Source: Rickettsia typhi
Lineage (GTDB): Bacteria; Pseudomonadota; Alphaproteobacteria; Rickettsiales; Rickettsiaceae
Direction: 5' to 3'
Length of the DNA stretch: 7,793 nucleotides
NCBI GenBank assembly: GCA_945883665.1
Contig: CAMCXV010000046.1
Coordinates: 1 to 7,793, forward strand
The translations under genes were made by a program, and so were the position numbers. This document shows positions 1 to 7,191 of the stretch, in pieces. A model generated the notes under the pieces. It made no database searches, was not told where the DNA came from, and saw only the letters and a list, made by a program, of their open reading frames with translations. Each line of letters begins with the position of its first letter. The stretch's first letter is position 1.

Positions 1-54
1 TGTCTTATATAATTCTATTACTCGGTCTCGTAGATCTTGACTATATGCTTTCAT
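1..54 (-). CDS. IS630-family transposase, N-terminal fragment (runs off the left edge)
   Basis: Read on the minus strand from an ATG at 54-52, the first 18 codons give MKAYSQDLRDRVIELYKT, after which the gene leaves the window. This is the typical opening of IS630-family (Tc1/mariner-like DDE) transposases, in which a short 'AYS.DLR.RV' stretch leads into the helix-turn-helix DNA-binding domain. The enzyme cuts and inserts the element at TA dinucleotides. The catalytic domain lies outside the window, so I cannot say whether the gene is intact. The terminal repeat lies 93 bp upstream of the start, a normal distance for this family. No clear Shine-Dalgarno sequence precedes the ATG. Family assignment rests on 18 residues plus the nearby terminal repeat, so it is likely but not certain. 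Confidence 0.7.
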   Translation of the reverse strand, partial: MKAYSQDLRDRVIELYKT

Positions 55-127
55 CGTAAATTATCTATAATTTCTTAAATACATTACAATATAATCAATA
101 ATTTACTGTATGTCCATTTTATCTAAT

Positions 128-147
128 ACCCTAACGGGTTAGCTATA
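128..147 (-). repeat. Terminal repeat of the IS630-type element
   Basis: The 13 bases cgggttagctata at 135-147 are identical to 7780-7792 and match the inverted copy at 7633-7645 with one difference. The inner part contains a small palindrome (accc, 4-base spacer, gggt). All three copies in the window have such a foldback just inside the TA-flanked tip, which suggests it is part of the transposase recognition site. Confidence 0.6.
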
Positions 148-150
148 GCG

Positions 151-238
151 TGGCGGAGAGGAGGGGATTCGAACCCCTGACACATTGCTGTGAACACGCT
201 TTCCAGGCGAGCGCCTTAAACCACTCGGCCACCTCTCC
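151..238 (-). tRNA. tRNA-Ser(GGA)
   Basis: An 88-nt class II tRNA on the minus strand, with the 5' end at 238 and the encoded CCA at 153-151. The acceptor stem pairs GGAGAGG (238-232) with CCTCTCC (161-155), and the discriminator base is G. The T arm contains GGTTCGAATCC. A long variable arm is present, as expected for serine tRNAs. The anticodon loop is CTGGAAA (206-200) with anticodon GGA at 204-202, which reads UCC and UCU serine codons. The anticodon stem has one U-U mismatch. The gene is intact even though an IS630 end abuts its 3' side. Confidence 0.96.
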
Positions 239-259
239 AAAGATTTTTTTAGTATGCAG

Positions 260-288
260 AAAATATACTAAAGAAATATTTTAATCAA
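260..288 (-). promoter_or_regulatory. Candidate promoter of tRNA-Ser
   Basis: On the minus strand, TTGATT (288-283) is followed after 17 bp by TATTTT (265-260), or after 15 bp by TATATT (267-262). Initiation would fall about 15 nt before the mature tRNA 5' end, a usual leader length. An 8-bp inverted repeat (248-255 with 265-272) overlaps the -10 region. In DNA this AT-rich, such matches are common by chance. Confidence 0.35.
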
Positions 289-422
289 GTCACATGATTT
301 AAATATTTATAAATAAAAATAAGTATGAAGTTTTAATCTTTCTTCAATCTTTGGGATTGTTGTAAAAATTAAAATTGAAGTTGTATTTTAAGATTAAACA
401 TGATAGTAAAGAATGCTTATTT

Positions 423-450
423 TTGTTGAGGCAAATCTTAATATTATATA
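423..450 (+). promoter_or_regulatory. Candidate promoter of the MFS transporter gene
   Basis: TTGTTG (423-428) and TATATA (445-450) are spaced by 16 bp, which would start transcription near 457, about 30 nt before the GTG start codon. The 239-487 intergenic stretch is otherwise featureless AT-rich sequence with short imperfect inverted repeats. This is a consensus match only. Confidence 0.3.
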
Positions 451-487
451 AGTTTAATAATTGAAAAAGTTTATCAAATAACATATT

Positions 488-1741
488 GTGAAAAAAGAAG
501 AAAAAAATAGTATAATATCATTTTTAATATGGCTTTGTATAACAGTTTTTTATTGTTATCAGTGCATATTAAGATCTTTACCTAATCTTATTCGACAAGA
601 TCTAATGTCTAATTTTGATATTGGAGCCACCGAATTTGGTTCTTTTTCGGGTATTTATTATATTGGTTATATTATTCTTCATATACCAATAGGATTAGCT
701 ATTACAAGGCTTGGTGCAAGAACTATATTACCAATATGTATAGGCTTAACTGCATTAGGGCTTATACCACTAATTTATCCCATAAGTTGGAATGGCGCTG
801 TAATTGGTAGAGTTATAACAGGTATTGGCTCTTCTGGAGCAGCTGTTGGCGCATTACAAATATTCAGAATTTTATATCCTACTAAATTTGCAATGATGCT
901 TGGATTAATGGTTTCAGTAGGGTTAATTATAGCAGTGTATCTTGGAAATTTAATTGCACCAATTATTTTGAATATAGGAATCGAGAAAACTTTTAATGTT
1001 TTATTATATTCTGGATTGTTACTTTCTGTAGTTACTTATTTTATTCTGCCAAGATTTACTGAAGAATCATCTGAGACTAACGTTTTAAGTGATATAAAAT
1101 CGGTTATATTTAATTACAAAATACTTTTTACTAGTTTTTTTGCTGGTTTAATGGTTGGTCCTATGGAAGGTTTTGCAGATGCTTGGGGTAGTGGATTTTT
1201 AATGAATGTTTATGGTATAGATAAAATATCGGCTGATAGTTTAACTTTCTCCATACTTCTGGGGATGAGCGCTGGTTGCGTTTTATTGCCCTATATAGCT
1301 GACAAAACAGGTTGTTATTTCGGAACAACTATTACTGCTGGAGTAACGTTAATTACATGTTTTGGCTATATATTAATGAGATTAGCTAGTATTGGTAGTT
1401 TAGATTATATATGTATTATTATTGGAGTTTGTTCGGCTTATCAGATAGTAATGATTTCTAAAATTGCCACTTTTGTTTCAGAAGAAAGAAGTGGTATCGC
1501 TGGAGCTGTTGCTAATATGATTATCATGGGTTTTGGTTGGTTCTTTCATAATTCAATAGGATTGACTTTAGATAGTATGTGGGAAGGTCAAATGTCTGAT
1601 GGTGTAAGACAATATACTACTGACGCATTTATAAAAAGTATTTCCATTATCCCAATTGCAATGATAGTCGCAATAATAGGTTTATCTTCAATAGCAATAC
1701 TGAGCTTTGTGAAAGCTAAAAAATCAAAGAATCTTAATTAA
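488..1741 (+). CDS. Major facilitator superfamily (MFS) transporter
   Basis: A 417-residue, very hydrophobic protein of normal length for a 12-helix MFS carrier in the inner membrane. Residues 11-29 form the first helix. A motif-A-like loop GLAITRLGARTIL (69-81) lies between helices 2 and 3, and the matching loop in the second half reads YIADKTGCYFG (269-279). GRVITGIGSSGA (107-118) fits the conserved helix-4 stretch, and a polar central loop (about 188-206) divides the two halves. The substrate cannot be read from the sequence. Intracellular Rickettsiales carry many MFS carriers for host metabolites and osmolytes, so uptake of a small host solute is plausible. The start is GTG at 488 without a good Shine-Dalgarno site, and no better start exists nearby. 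The stop overlaps the convergent AsmA-like gene by 4 bp, and the last eight codons form one arm of a long palindrome. Confidence 0.9.
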   Translation: MKKEEKNSIISFLIWLCITVFYCYQCILRSLPNLIRQDLMSNFDIGATEFGSFSGIYYIGYIILHIPIGLAITRLGARTILPICIGLTALGLIPLIYPISWNGAVIGRVITGIGSSGAAVGALQIFRILYPTKFAMMLGLMVSVGLIIAVYLGNLIAPIILNIGIEKTFNVLLYSGLLLSVVTYFILPRFTEESSETNVLSDIKSVIFNYKILFTSFFAGLMVGPMEGFADAWGSGFLMNVYGIDKISADSLTFSILLGMSAGCVLLPYIADKTGCYFGTTITAGVTLITCFGYILMRLASIGSLDYICIIIGVCSAYQIVMISKIATFVSEERSGIAGAVANMIIMGFGWFFHNSIGLTLDSMWEGQMSDGVRQYTTDAFIKSISIIPIAMIVAIIGLSSIAILSFVKAKKSKNLN

Positions 1742-1758
1742 TAAGATTCTTTGATTTT
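1718..1758. terminator. Bidirectional terminator palindrome within two convergent gene ends
   Basis: The bases 1720-1736 (AAAATCAAAGAATCTTA) are perfectly complementary to 1742-1758, giving a 17-bp stem with the 5-nt loop ATTAA at 1737-1741. For minus-strand transcripts the 3' arm runs on into six U residues (complement of 1718-1723), a good intrinsic terminator shape despite few GC pairs. For plus-strand transcripts the arm ends in four U. The stem lies inside coding sequence on both sides: it encodes the C-terminus of the MFS protein and that of the AsmA-like protein. Confidence 0.65.
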
Positions 1759-4251
1759 GTAAGGAGCGGAAATAATTCCTAGGTTTTTTTTGTCACCTAT
1801 AAAAATTCTTCCTATTAACGGTATTGAATTAACAACAGTGCTTACACCATACAGCGCGGGTTTTACATTACCTTTCAGATCTATAGTTCTACTTACTGTA
1901 TCTATATTTCCGCTCAGAAAAAAATCAAAAAATGGTCCTGTTGCCTGGCTATGAGAAACATTTAACACCCCATTTTGAAAACTAAAATTACCATCCATAC
2001 TGGAAAATATAATACCCTTATTACCACTAAATAGATTAATAAATCCTGGCAAAGAAACAAAAGAGACTAATTTAGTAAAAAAAGAACTGTTACGTAGAAC
2101 AAAATGATCAAATTTAAAACTCCCATTCATAATAGGAATTATCTCTCCAGGTGATATTTCTTTTCTGCTGGTTTCTAAAATTAGCAATAAATTTCCTGCA
2201 CGCATATTTTTATATGCATCTAGTCCCTGAAGAAAAGCTCCTGCATTACTTGAGGTCAAAACCCATTTTTCTAAATTTTTGTCTTCTTCAATAAGCTTAA
2301 GAACAAGGTTTTTTGAACCAATATTTGCATCAATACGACCAAAATAGCATTTTACATTATTGCAGGCAAAATCTAGTTTGAAATTATCAAGCTGGATATC
2401 ATTTTTCAGTTTTACCTCATCTACAATAACTTGCATTTTTGTAGTGCCTGAATCTCTTTCTTTTTCTAAAAATTCAAACATATTTGCATTAGATAAATCC
2501 AGTATTTCCCCTTTAATCCTGATATCAAGCGCATCTTTTTTCATTACTATGTTTGAAACAAGTTTAGTTTGATTATAATTTATATTATTTAATATTATTT
2601 TTGTTATATCAGAATTCACATCTAAAGAACCGTCAATCTTTAAATTATTAGATCCATTAATATTGAATTTTATATTACCCTTAACGGGGCTTTCTAAAAT
2701 TCCACTCATAGTAAAGTTAGCTTTCTGTCCTTTTTCTTTATGAATACCAAGTTTATCAAAATACAAATCTAGGTTTTCTAAATCGGAATTTGCCTTAATC
2801 ATTCCAACATGATTAATATTAATATATTCAAAATCTAATTTTGAATTACCATCAAGTAATGTTAGAAATCCAATTTTTTTGTGATTTGTGTTTATCTTAT
2901 TTTTTAAATTAGCTGTTATATTTAATTTATGATTAAATTCCTTTTTATCGACAAAATTTTGAATAAAATTTATCTCTGAATCGAATTCATTAATTTGACC
3001 TTTACCGGTGATTTCTAAGCTATCACCATTATATTTACCAAAAACATCAGCTCTTTTTAAAATAATTTTATTATTAAATATTGATATACCCGTATTTGGT
3101 ATATATGCATTTATATCATAAATATCTTTAGAACCTGGTTTTAAAGATATTTCTATTTTTATATCAATATTTGCATCACCGGTAAATTTTGTTAAATCTA
3201 TTGAAGACTGTCGTAAATTATTCTGAACATCCATTATAATAAAATCAGTTATCCCCTTAATTGGTCCTTGAGCTTTCGCTGTAATAAACAATTTAGTATT
3301 TTCTTGACCTTTCCAATCCATATATATTAGACCGTTACTTATCAAAATATCTGTTGAATTGGCTTGATTAATCACAAACTCTGAAACCAATCCTTTTTGA
3401 GAAAAATCAATTTGTATATTAGTTAAAGGGGGGAAATTAGCATTATAAAGAAGTTTTAAATTATTTATTTTACCAAAACCATTAATATTTTCTTTATTAT
3501 AATTATTTTCTTCAATGTCTTTTTTAGATATATTAATATTAAATTCACTAAATTCCACGCTCCCAGATTTTATAAAATCATTGCAAAAAATAAGAAAATC
3601 ATTTTTGGGATATAAATAATAAATAGGTTTGTAAATTACTACAGGCATGTTTTGTATTTTGGCAGTAAGAAGGGTGGCATTATCATCAATTGAGCTTTGT
3701 AAGCTAAAATTTACATTCTTATCAAAAATAATGTCTATGTAATAGTTGGATTTTTTGCTTGAAAAAAAACATGCTATAGATGCTTCTCCTTCTTTAAAAA
3801 GAATGTTATTAGAAAAATCATTATACAGAATATTATTTAAATTAAGCTGAATATTAGATTTTCTTTCTATCAAATAATGATTGTAGAGAAAATTTATTTT
3901 AGCATTAAGAAATTCGTCAGAATGAAAGTTTTGCCCTATAATTTTGTCAATCTTGACATCTGCAATAATTTTAGATTTTTTGTAATTTAGATCTAAACTG
4001 TAATTAATAGTAATGTTATCTAATGTGAATTTCGTATTATTTTTATTTACTACAATTGAATCTATTGTTATTTGATCATTCTTAATAGTAAGGTTATTTA
4101 CCTTTCCATCAATTTGTTTTAATTGAAGATAGTATTCCACAAGATACTTAATTTCTATATCTAAATTACCTGATCTAGCTTCATAAACAATTAGAATAGC
4201 TATTAAAAATAACGAAACTGTCAAAATCAGTAATTTGGATAATATTCTCAT
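1738..4251 (-). CDS. AsmA-family protein (AsmA-like C-terminal region), inner-membrane anchored
   Basis: An 837-residue protein with one N-terminal membrane helix (about 6-23) and a long periplasmic part rich in alternating beta-strand and Asn/Ile/Lys patterns, as in AsmA/TamB/YhdP relatives. The last about 125 residues (712-837) carry the recognisable AsmA-like C-terminal pattern: a region with LPGFINLFSG, then GIIFSSMDGNFSFQNGVL, then ATGPFFDFFLSGNID, a 'DLKGNVKPALYG' strand and the closing SIPLIGRIFIGDKK. Family members are thought to form hydrophobic grooves bridging inner and outer membranes and to help phospholipid transport and outer-membrane integrity; that role is inferred here. The length lies between E. 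coli AsmA (about 617) and YhdP or TamB (about 1260). The start is ATG at 4251 with no obvious Shine-Dalgarno site. It ends tail to tail with the MFS gene and diverges from ugd. Confidence 0.8.
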   Translation of the reverse strand: MRILSKLLILTVSLFLIAILIVYEARSGNLDIEIKYLVEYYLQLKQIDGKVNNLTIKNDQITIDSIVVNKNNTKFTLDNITINYSLDLNYKKSKIIADVKIDKIIGQNFHSDEFLNAKINFLYNHYLIERKSNIQLNLNNILYNDFSNNILFKEGEASIACFFSSKKSNYYIDIIFDKNVNFSLQSSIDDNATLLTAKIQNMPVVIYKPIYYLYPKNDFLIFCNDFIKSGSVEFSEFNINISKKDIEENNYNKENINGFGKINNLKLLYNANFPPLTNIQIDFSQKGLVSEFVINQANSTDILISNGLIYMDWKGQENTKLFITAKAQGPIKGITDFIIMDVQNNLRQSSIDLTKFTGDANIDIKIEISLKPGSKDIYDINAYIPNTGISIFNNKIILKRADVFGKYNGDSLEITGKGQINEFDSEINFIQNFVDKKEFNHKLNITANLKNKINTNHKKIGFLTLLDGNSKLDFEYININHVGMIKANSDLENLDLYFDKLGIHKEKGQKANFTMSGILESPVKGNIKFNINGSNNLKIDGSLDVNSDITKIILNNINYNQTKLVSNIVMKKDALDIRIKGEILDLSNANMFEFLEKERDSGTTKMQVIVDEVKLKNDIQLDNFKLDFACNNVKCYFGRIDANIGSKNLVLKLIEEDKNLEKWVLTSSNAGAFLQGLDAYKNMRAGNLLLILETSRKEISPGEIIPIMNGSFKFDHFVLRNSSFFTKLVSFVSLPGFINLFSGNKGIIFSSMDGNFSFQNGVLNVSHSQATGPFFDFFLSGNIDTVSRTIDLKGNVKPALYGVSTVVNSIPLIGRIFIGDKKNLGIISAPYKIKESY

Positions 4252-4270
4252 TAACTTGAATTATCGATTA

Positions 4271-4276
4271 ATTATA
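4271..4276 (-). promoter_or_regulatory. Candidate -10 box of the AsmA-like gene
   Basis: A perfect TATAAT on the minus strand (4276-4271) lies 19 nt before the ATG. No good -35 hexamer is seen 16-18 bp further upstream, so this is a weak prediction. The 157-bp region between the two divergent starts (4252-4411) must hold promoters for both genes. Confidence 0.3.
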
Positions 4277-4402
4277 GCTGTGATTAGCATTTAATATTAG
4301 TTACCTTATAGCTTCACATATGTCTATTATTAGTTTTAATTTCAATTTTATTGATCTTGTAGTAATATCTTGTTTAGTTTAAATTAAGGCTAACTGATAT
4401 TT

Positions 4403-4406
4403 GGAG
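4403..4406 (+). promoter_or_regulatory. Ribosome binding site of ugd, deciding the start codon
   Basis: GGAG at 4403-4406 sits 5 nt before ATG 4412-4414 but only 2 nt before the in-frame TTG at 4409. The ATG at 4412 is therefore the likely start. It also places the dinucleotide-binding motif and catalytic residues at the family's usual positions. Confidence 0.7.
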
Positions 4407-4411
4407 TATTG

Positions 4412-5734
4412 ATGAAAATTACATTTGTGGGCAGTGGTTACGTAGGTTTAGTTTCTGGGATAATGATGAGTCATTTAGGTCACTTTGTTACTTGCCTTGA
4501 TATTGATAAAGATAAAATTGATAAATTAAAAAATTTGGAACCCACCATATTTGAAGATAGTTTAGAATATTATTTAAATCAATATGGTAATACCAAAAGA
4601 CTAAATTTTATTTGTGGTTATAATGAATCAATATACGAGTCTGATGCAATATTCATTGCTGTAGGTACCCCTCAAAAAGATGATGGTAATGCAGACTTAC
4701 ATTATATTTTTGAAGCAGTAATATCTTCCGTTAAATATGTTAATCCAAATTGTGTATTTGTTATTAAATCTACAGTGCCTCCTGGAACATGTAAAAAAAT
4801 TCAAGAATTATTACTTCAAAATGGTTTTAATAATAAAGTTGTTTCAAATCCTGAATTTTTAAGAGAAGGTTCTGCTGTACATGATTTTTTAAATCCAGAT
4901 AGAATTATTCTGGGGTCTGAATCTAACACAGCTCTAGAAATTATAAAAAAAATATATAAACCACTAAGTGATAAAAGAGTGTTAATTTTAGCAACAGACC
5001 TGATTACCGCTGAATTAATTAAATATGTTTCTAACAGTTTCTTAGCATGCAAGATTGCCTTTATTAATGAAATGGCTGATTTGTGCGAAGTAATAGGGGC
5101 TGATATTAATAAACTTTCTAATGGCGTAGGACTTGATAAAAGAATAGGATCAGATTTTTTAAAAGCAGGTCCTGGATTCGGGGGATCGTGCTTTCCAAAA
5201 GACATATTAGCTCTACAATATTTAACAAATAATCTAAAATCAGATTCTTTAATTCTAGATTCTGTAATAAAAGCAAATGCAAACAGACCGAGATTAATAA
5301 TAAAAAAAATCAAGAAGTTTCTGGGTAATAAAATTCAGGGTAAAAAATTTGCCATTTTAGGTCTAACATACAAAGCTGGTACTGACGATCTAAGAAACAG
5401 CCCCGTAATTGAGTTAATCAATTTACTTTGGGAAAACGATGTGGAAATTAGGGCTTATGACCCACAAGGAATGTCAAAGTCTGCTAAATATTTTGATAAT
5501 AAACTAGTTTGTGGCACTTCTGCATTTGAAGTATGTATCGGAGCAGATGCAGTAATTATAGCCACTGAATGGCCAGAATTTATAAATATTGATTACCAAA
5601 AACTTAAGTTACAATTAAATAGCCCTAATATTATTGACCTCAGAAATTGTCTTGATAGAAAAATGCTTAGTAAACTAGGCTATAAATGCTATTTCATAGG
5701 TCAAAAAAGTGGAAATATGGTACATAGCGAATAA
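4412..5734 (+). CDS. ugd: UDP-glucose 6-dehydrogenase
   Basis: A 440-residue cytoplasmic enzyme, normal family length, that oxidises UDP-glucose to UDP-glucuronate with two NAD+. The N-terminal Rossmann domain has GSGYVG (7-12) and Asp30 at the end of the second strand, which favours NAD. GTPQ (85-88) and KSTVPPGT (119-126) follow. NPEFLREGSAVHDF starts at 146, and the central helix carries Lys204 and Asn208 (ELIKYVSN). The catalytic GGSCFPKD has its nucleophile at Cys260, the same number as in the well-studied streptococcal enzyme. The C-terminal UDP-binding domain shows LGLTYKAGTDDLRNSP (316-331). All key residues are present, so activity is expected. The product feeds surface polysaccharide or lipopolysaccharide sugars. 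No other sugar gene is in the window, and the gene looks like a single transcription unit. An in-frame TTG 3 bp upstream is a less likely start. Confidence 0.96.
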   Translation: MKITFVGSGYVGLVSGIMMSHLGHFVTCLDIDKDKIDKLKNLEPTIFEDSLEYYLNQYGNTKRLNFICGYNESIYESDAIFIAVGTPQKDDGNADLHYIFEAVISSVKYVNPNCVFVIKSTVPPGTCKKIQELLLQNGFNNKVVSNPEFLREGSAVHDFLNPDRIILGSESNTALEIIKKIYKPLSDKRVLILATDLITAELIKYVSNSFLACKIAFINEMADLCEVIGADINKLSNGVGLDKRIGSDFLKAGPGFGGSCFPKDILALQYLTNNLKSDSLILDSVIKANANRPRLIIKKIKKFLGNKIQGKKFAILGLTYKAGTDDLRNSPVIELINLLWENDVEIRAYDPQGMSKSAKYFDNKLVCGTSAFEVCIGADAVIIATEWPEFINIDYQKLKLQLNSPNIIDLRNCLDRKMLSKLGYKCYFIGQKSGNMVHSE

Positions 5735-5876
5735 AAATTAAATTATTCAGTAACAGATTTTTATGTAACAATACTTATCATGTTGTAATTGAATTATTTG
5801 TTTCTTTAGTAGAACTATCAAAGAGATAAATCATCATGAAGAGTAAAGGAAACGAAAATTTCAAATACTTTAAAAA

Positions 5877-6245
5877 ATGGTTAATAACAAAAAAAGTATA
5901 GGAGCTCATTTTGTTGATAAAGTGACAATGAATGAGGATTTTCAGCAAGAGTTTGCATTGTTAGTGAATTATGTAGCATTCAAATTCACAAAAGAGAAAG
6001 GTGATGTTTTTGAACTGTCTAAAGCATGCACGATTGTAGCCTCCGCCCAAGTTGGTTTTAATCATTGCATTTATAATGAATTACCAGAATATGTAGTACT
6101 TCATGAAAGTTCTTTAAACGTTAATGCATTATGCAATATAACAAAAAGTTACGATAAATCAACTGGGGAAACTTTAGATAAAAAAGATCTAAAACTGCAT
6201 TATCTTGATTTTGTAGTTGATAGGCAATGGAATGATATTTGTTAG
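5877..6245 (+). CDS. Hypothetical protein, probably the first part of a broken gene
   Basis: A 122-codon ORF with ordinary coding character that I do not recognise. It is a mixed, probably soluble protein (NEDFQQEFALLVNYVAFKF, an alanine/valine patch near residue 52, DLKLHYLDFVVDRQW near the end) with no signal peptide or membrane helix. The ATG at 5877 has no ribosome binding site. An upstream ATG at 5836, preceded by AAAGAGA (5820-5826), opens a different frame (MKSKGNENFKYFKKW...) that stops at 5901 and passes through a run of six A just before 5877. This pattern suggests a frameshift near the original N-terminus. The TAG stop at 6243-6245 is followed directly by 48 more open codons in the same frame. 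It could also be a genuine small accessory gene. Confidence 0.5.
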   Translation: MVNNKKSIGAHFVDKVTMNEDFQQEFALLVNYVAFKFTKEKGDVFELSKACTIVASAQVGFNHCIYNELPEYVVLHESSLNVNALCNITKSYDKSTGETLDKKDLKLHYLDFVVDRQWNDIC

Positions 6246-6392
6246 GTGAATATAGGTGAAAAACTTATAAATATACGAACTCCTAATTTTAAGAAAATAG
6301 ATATATCATCTAATATTGAGGACTCTGTAAATTTAGAATTATTTGATATTGATGTTGTACCATCTGGGAATCTAGGAATTAATTATGATTAA
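6246..6392 (+). pseudogene. In-frame continuation of the 5877 ORF beyond a TAG stop
   Basis: Immediately after the TAG at 6243-6245 the same frame stays open for 48 codons, starting VNIGEKLINIRTPNFKK and ending GNLGINYD before TAA at 6390-6392. Amino-acid composition is protein-like (alternating acidic and hydrophobic residues, ELFDIDVVPSG). The simplest reading is one gene of about 171 codons or more, split by a nonsense mutation. GTG at 6246 could alternatively start a separate small gene, but no ribosome binding site is visible. A further ATG ORF (6385-6468, 27 codons) overlaps the TAA in another frame and may be more of the same decayed gene. Confidence 0.4.
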
Positions 6393-6514
6393 AGGTGCAA
6401 TATATACTATGGTCACTTCATTTTACAACAACATTGTCTCTTCAAAACCTTATACTATAAGTTATTAATCCATTTCGATGCAGGGGCAAAAAAAGTTTCG
6501 ATATGCTGCTATAG

Positions 6515-6988
6515 TTAACTTTTTATTGTTAAATATTTTTTAAATGGTTCTCTAAATTTTACAGGCGGACTCCAAGAACCATAATCTACTTCTCCTTCAT
6601 CAATAAGATCAAAAAAAGGTTTTTTAGATAGAAGATATTTTTTTAAATGATGGGCAATATCTGCGCCAAATAAGTTTTCGCTTTCAAAAATAATATTTTT
6701 TGCAAGTGGTAAATACTTATCATCTAACCAACACTTATCATCTGACCAACTTGCAAGTGTTTTTTCAAGCTCTGCATCATTTTGTTTACTTAAATCAGTT
6801 TTTACTTCTATTATGAAGTCTATTATTTTTTCATAAAGTTTATATCTAAGATTAAACAAATCGTCTTGTCGCTTATTTTTCGCTATTTTCCATTGCAAGA
6901 AAGCAACACTAGCAATTAAAACTGTTGATAGCGTTGATATTACTCCTGTGTACATTAATATTAGTTCAATCATTATTTTTATATCCAT
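6515..6988 (-). CDS. Membrane-anchored hypothetical protein with a cytosolic domain
   Basis: A 157-residue protein of unknown function. Residues 7-31 form one membrane helix, followed by a basic patch (KIAKNKRQ, 34-41) that predicts an N-out, C-in topology with the rest in the cytoplasm. The stretch DDLFNLRYKLYEKIIDFI (42-59) and a later ENLFGADIAHHLKKYL (104-119) resemble small uncharacterised membrane proteins from many bacteria with a 'LF..R...Y' stretch after the helix; I cannot name a family firmly. Residues 81-92 are a duplicated hexapeptide, WSDDKC then WLDDKY, encoded by an 18-bp tandem repeat. ATG at 6988 gives the longest form; Met6 or Met12 are possible starts and no Shine-Dalgarno site decides. 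It stands alone on the minus strand between accessory genes. Confidence 0.7.
   Translation of the reverse strand: MDIKIMIELILMYTGVISTLSTVLIASVAFLQWKIAKNKRQDDLFNLRYKLYEKIIDFIIEVKTDLSKQNDAELEKTLASWSDDKCWLDDKYLPLAKNIIFESENLFGADIAHHLKKYLLSKKPFFDLIDEGEVDYGSWSPPVKFREPFKKYLTIKS
6715..6750. repeat. 18-bp tandem duplication inside the membrane-protein gene
   Basis: Two adjacent copies of ACTTATCATCTAACCAAC (6715-6732 and 6733-6750) differ at one base (A at 6726 versus G at 6744). The repeat keeps the reading frame and adds six residues. A 9-bp direct repeat, TTGCAAGTG, flanks the pair at 6700-6708 and 6751-6759, so the local region seems built by slippage or duplication. Confidence 0.85.
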
Positions 6989-7107
6989 TAAAACATTAAA
7001 GAGATTTATATCAGCAAAAATCTAAAAAAGCAACAAAGCCTATGTGTGCCTTGCTGTCAGAGAAAACAGGAATAAAATTATTAATATATGAATTTATTAA
7101 AAGACTG

Positions 7108-7137
7108 TTGAAAACTTATATAAATGAGGTTTATATT
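7108..7137 (+). promoter_or_regulatory. Candidate promoter of the coiled-coil gene
   Basis: TTGAAA (7108-7113) and TATATT (7132-7137) are separated by 18 bp and lie about 55 nt before the ATG at 7192. This is one of the better sigma70-like pairs in the window, though chance matches are frequent in this AT-rich DNA. The rest of 6989-7107 shows only a 32-codon ORF (7042-7140) without support. Confidence 0.4.
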
Positions 7138-7180
7138 TAGGTAGACTTTTTCTCTATATTTGATTATTTTTTACATAAAA

Positions 7181-7183
7181 AGG
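7181..7183 (+). promoter_or_regulatory. Ribosome binding site of the coiled-coil gene
   Basis: AAAAGG ending at 7183 is 8 nt before the ATG at 7192, a good spacing that fixes the start codon of this gene. Most other genes here lack such a site. Confidence 0.55.
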
Positions 7184-7191
7184 TAAAATAA

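Larger units (their letters stand above)
1..147 (-). mobile_element. IS630-family insertion sequence, one end only
   Basis: The stretch combines the start of an IS630-type transposase (minus strand, from 54), its 5' leader, and an end sequence at 128-147 reading TATAGCTAACCCGTTAGGGT from outside inwards. The outermost TA fits the TA target duplication of IS630 elements. The same end sequence recurs, slightly changed, at both ends of the miniature element at 7633-7792, which supports its being a true transposon terminus. The outer boundary is placed at 147, only 3 bp from the 3' end of the tRNA-Ser gene. The other end of the element is outside the window. Confidence 0.6.

Noticed and set aside
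151..238. tRNA-Ser as an attachment site of an integrated genomic island
   Set aside because: The repeated 13 bases lie outside the tRNA and belong to transposon tips. No integrase gene and no duplicated tRNA 3' end is seen in the window.
2360..2572. Plus-strand ORF of 70 codons inside the AsmA-like gene
   Set aside because: It lies antisense within a long, well-supported coding region, with serine/phenylalanine-rich composition typical of the reverse strand of a lysine/asparagine-rich gene.
4816..5313. Minus-strand ORF of 165 codons inside ugd
   Set aside because: Antisense shadow of a gene with complete catalytic motifs; no start signal and no recognisable protein.
6447..6459. Perfect palindrome CTTATA-C-TATAAG as a possible operator or terminator
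   Set aside because: The loop is too small for a terminator, the stem is all but one AT pairs, and no regulator or partner site is visible.
6385..6468. 27-codon ORF overlapping the TAA at 6390-6392, as if translationally coupled
   Set aside because: Too short and unrecognised to call a gene. It is more likely another piece of the decayed gene, and is mentioned there only.
7042..7140. Plus-strand ORF of 32 codons before the coiled-coil gene
   Set aside because: It has no ribosome binding site, overlaps the candidate promoter and shows no recognisable protein. An open frame of this size is not rare by chance.
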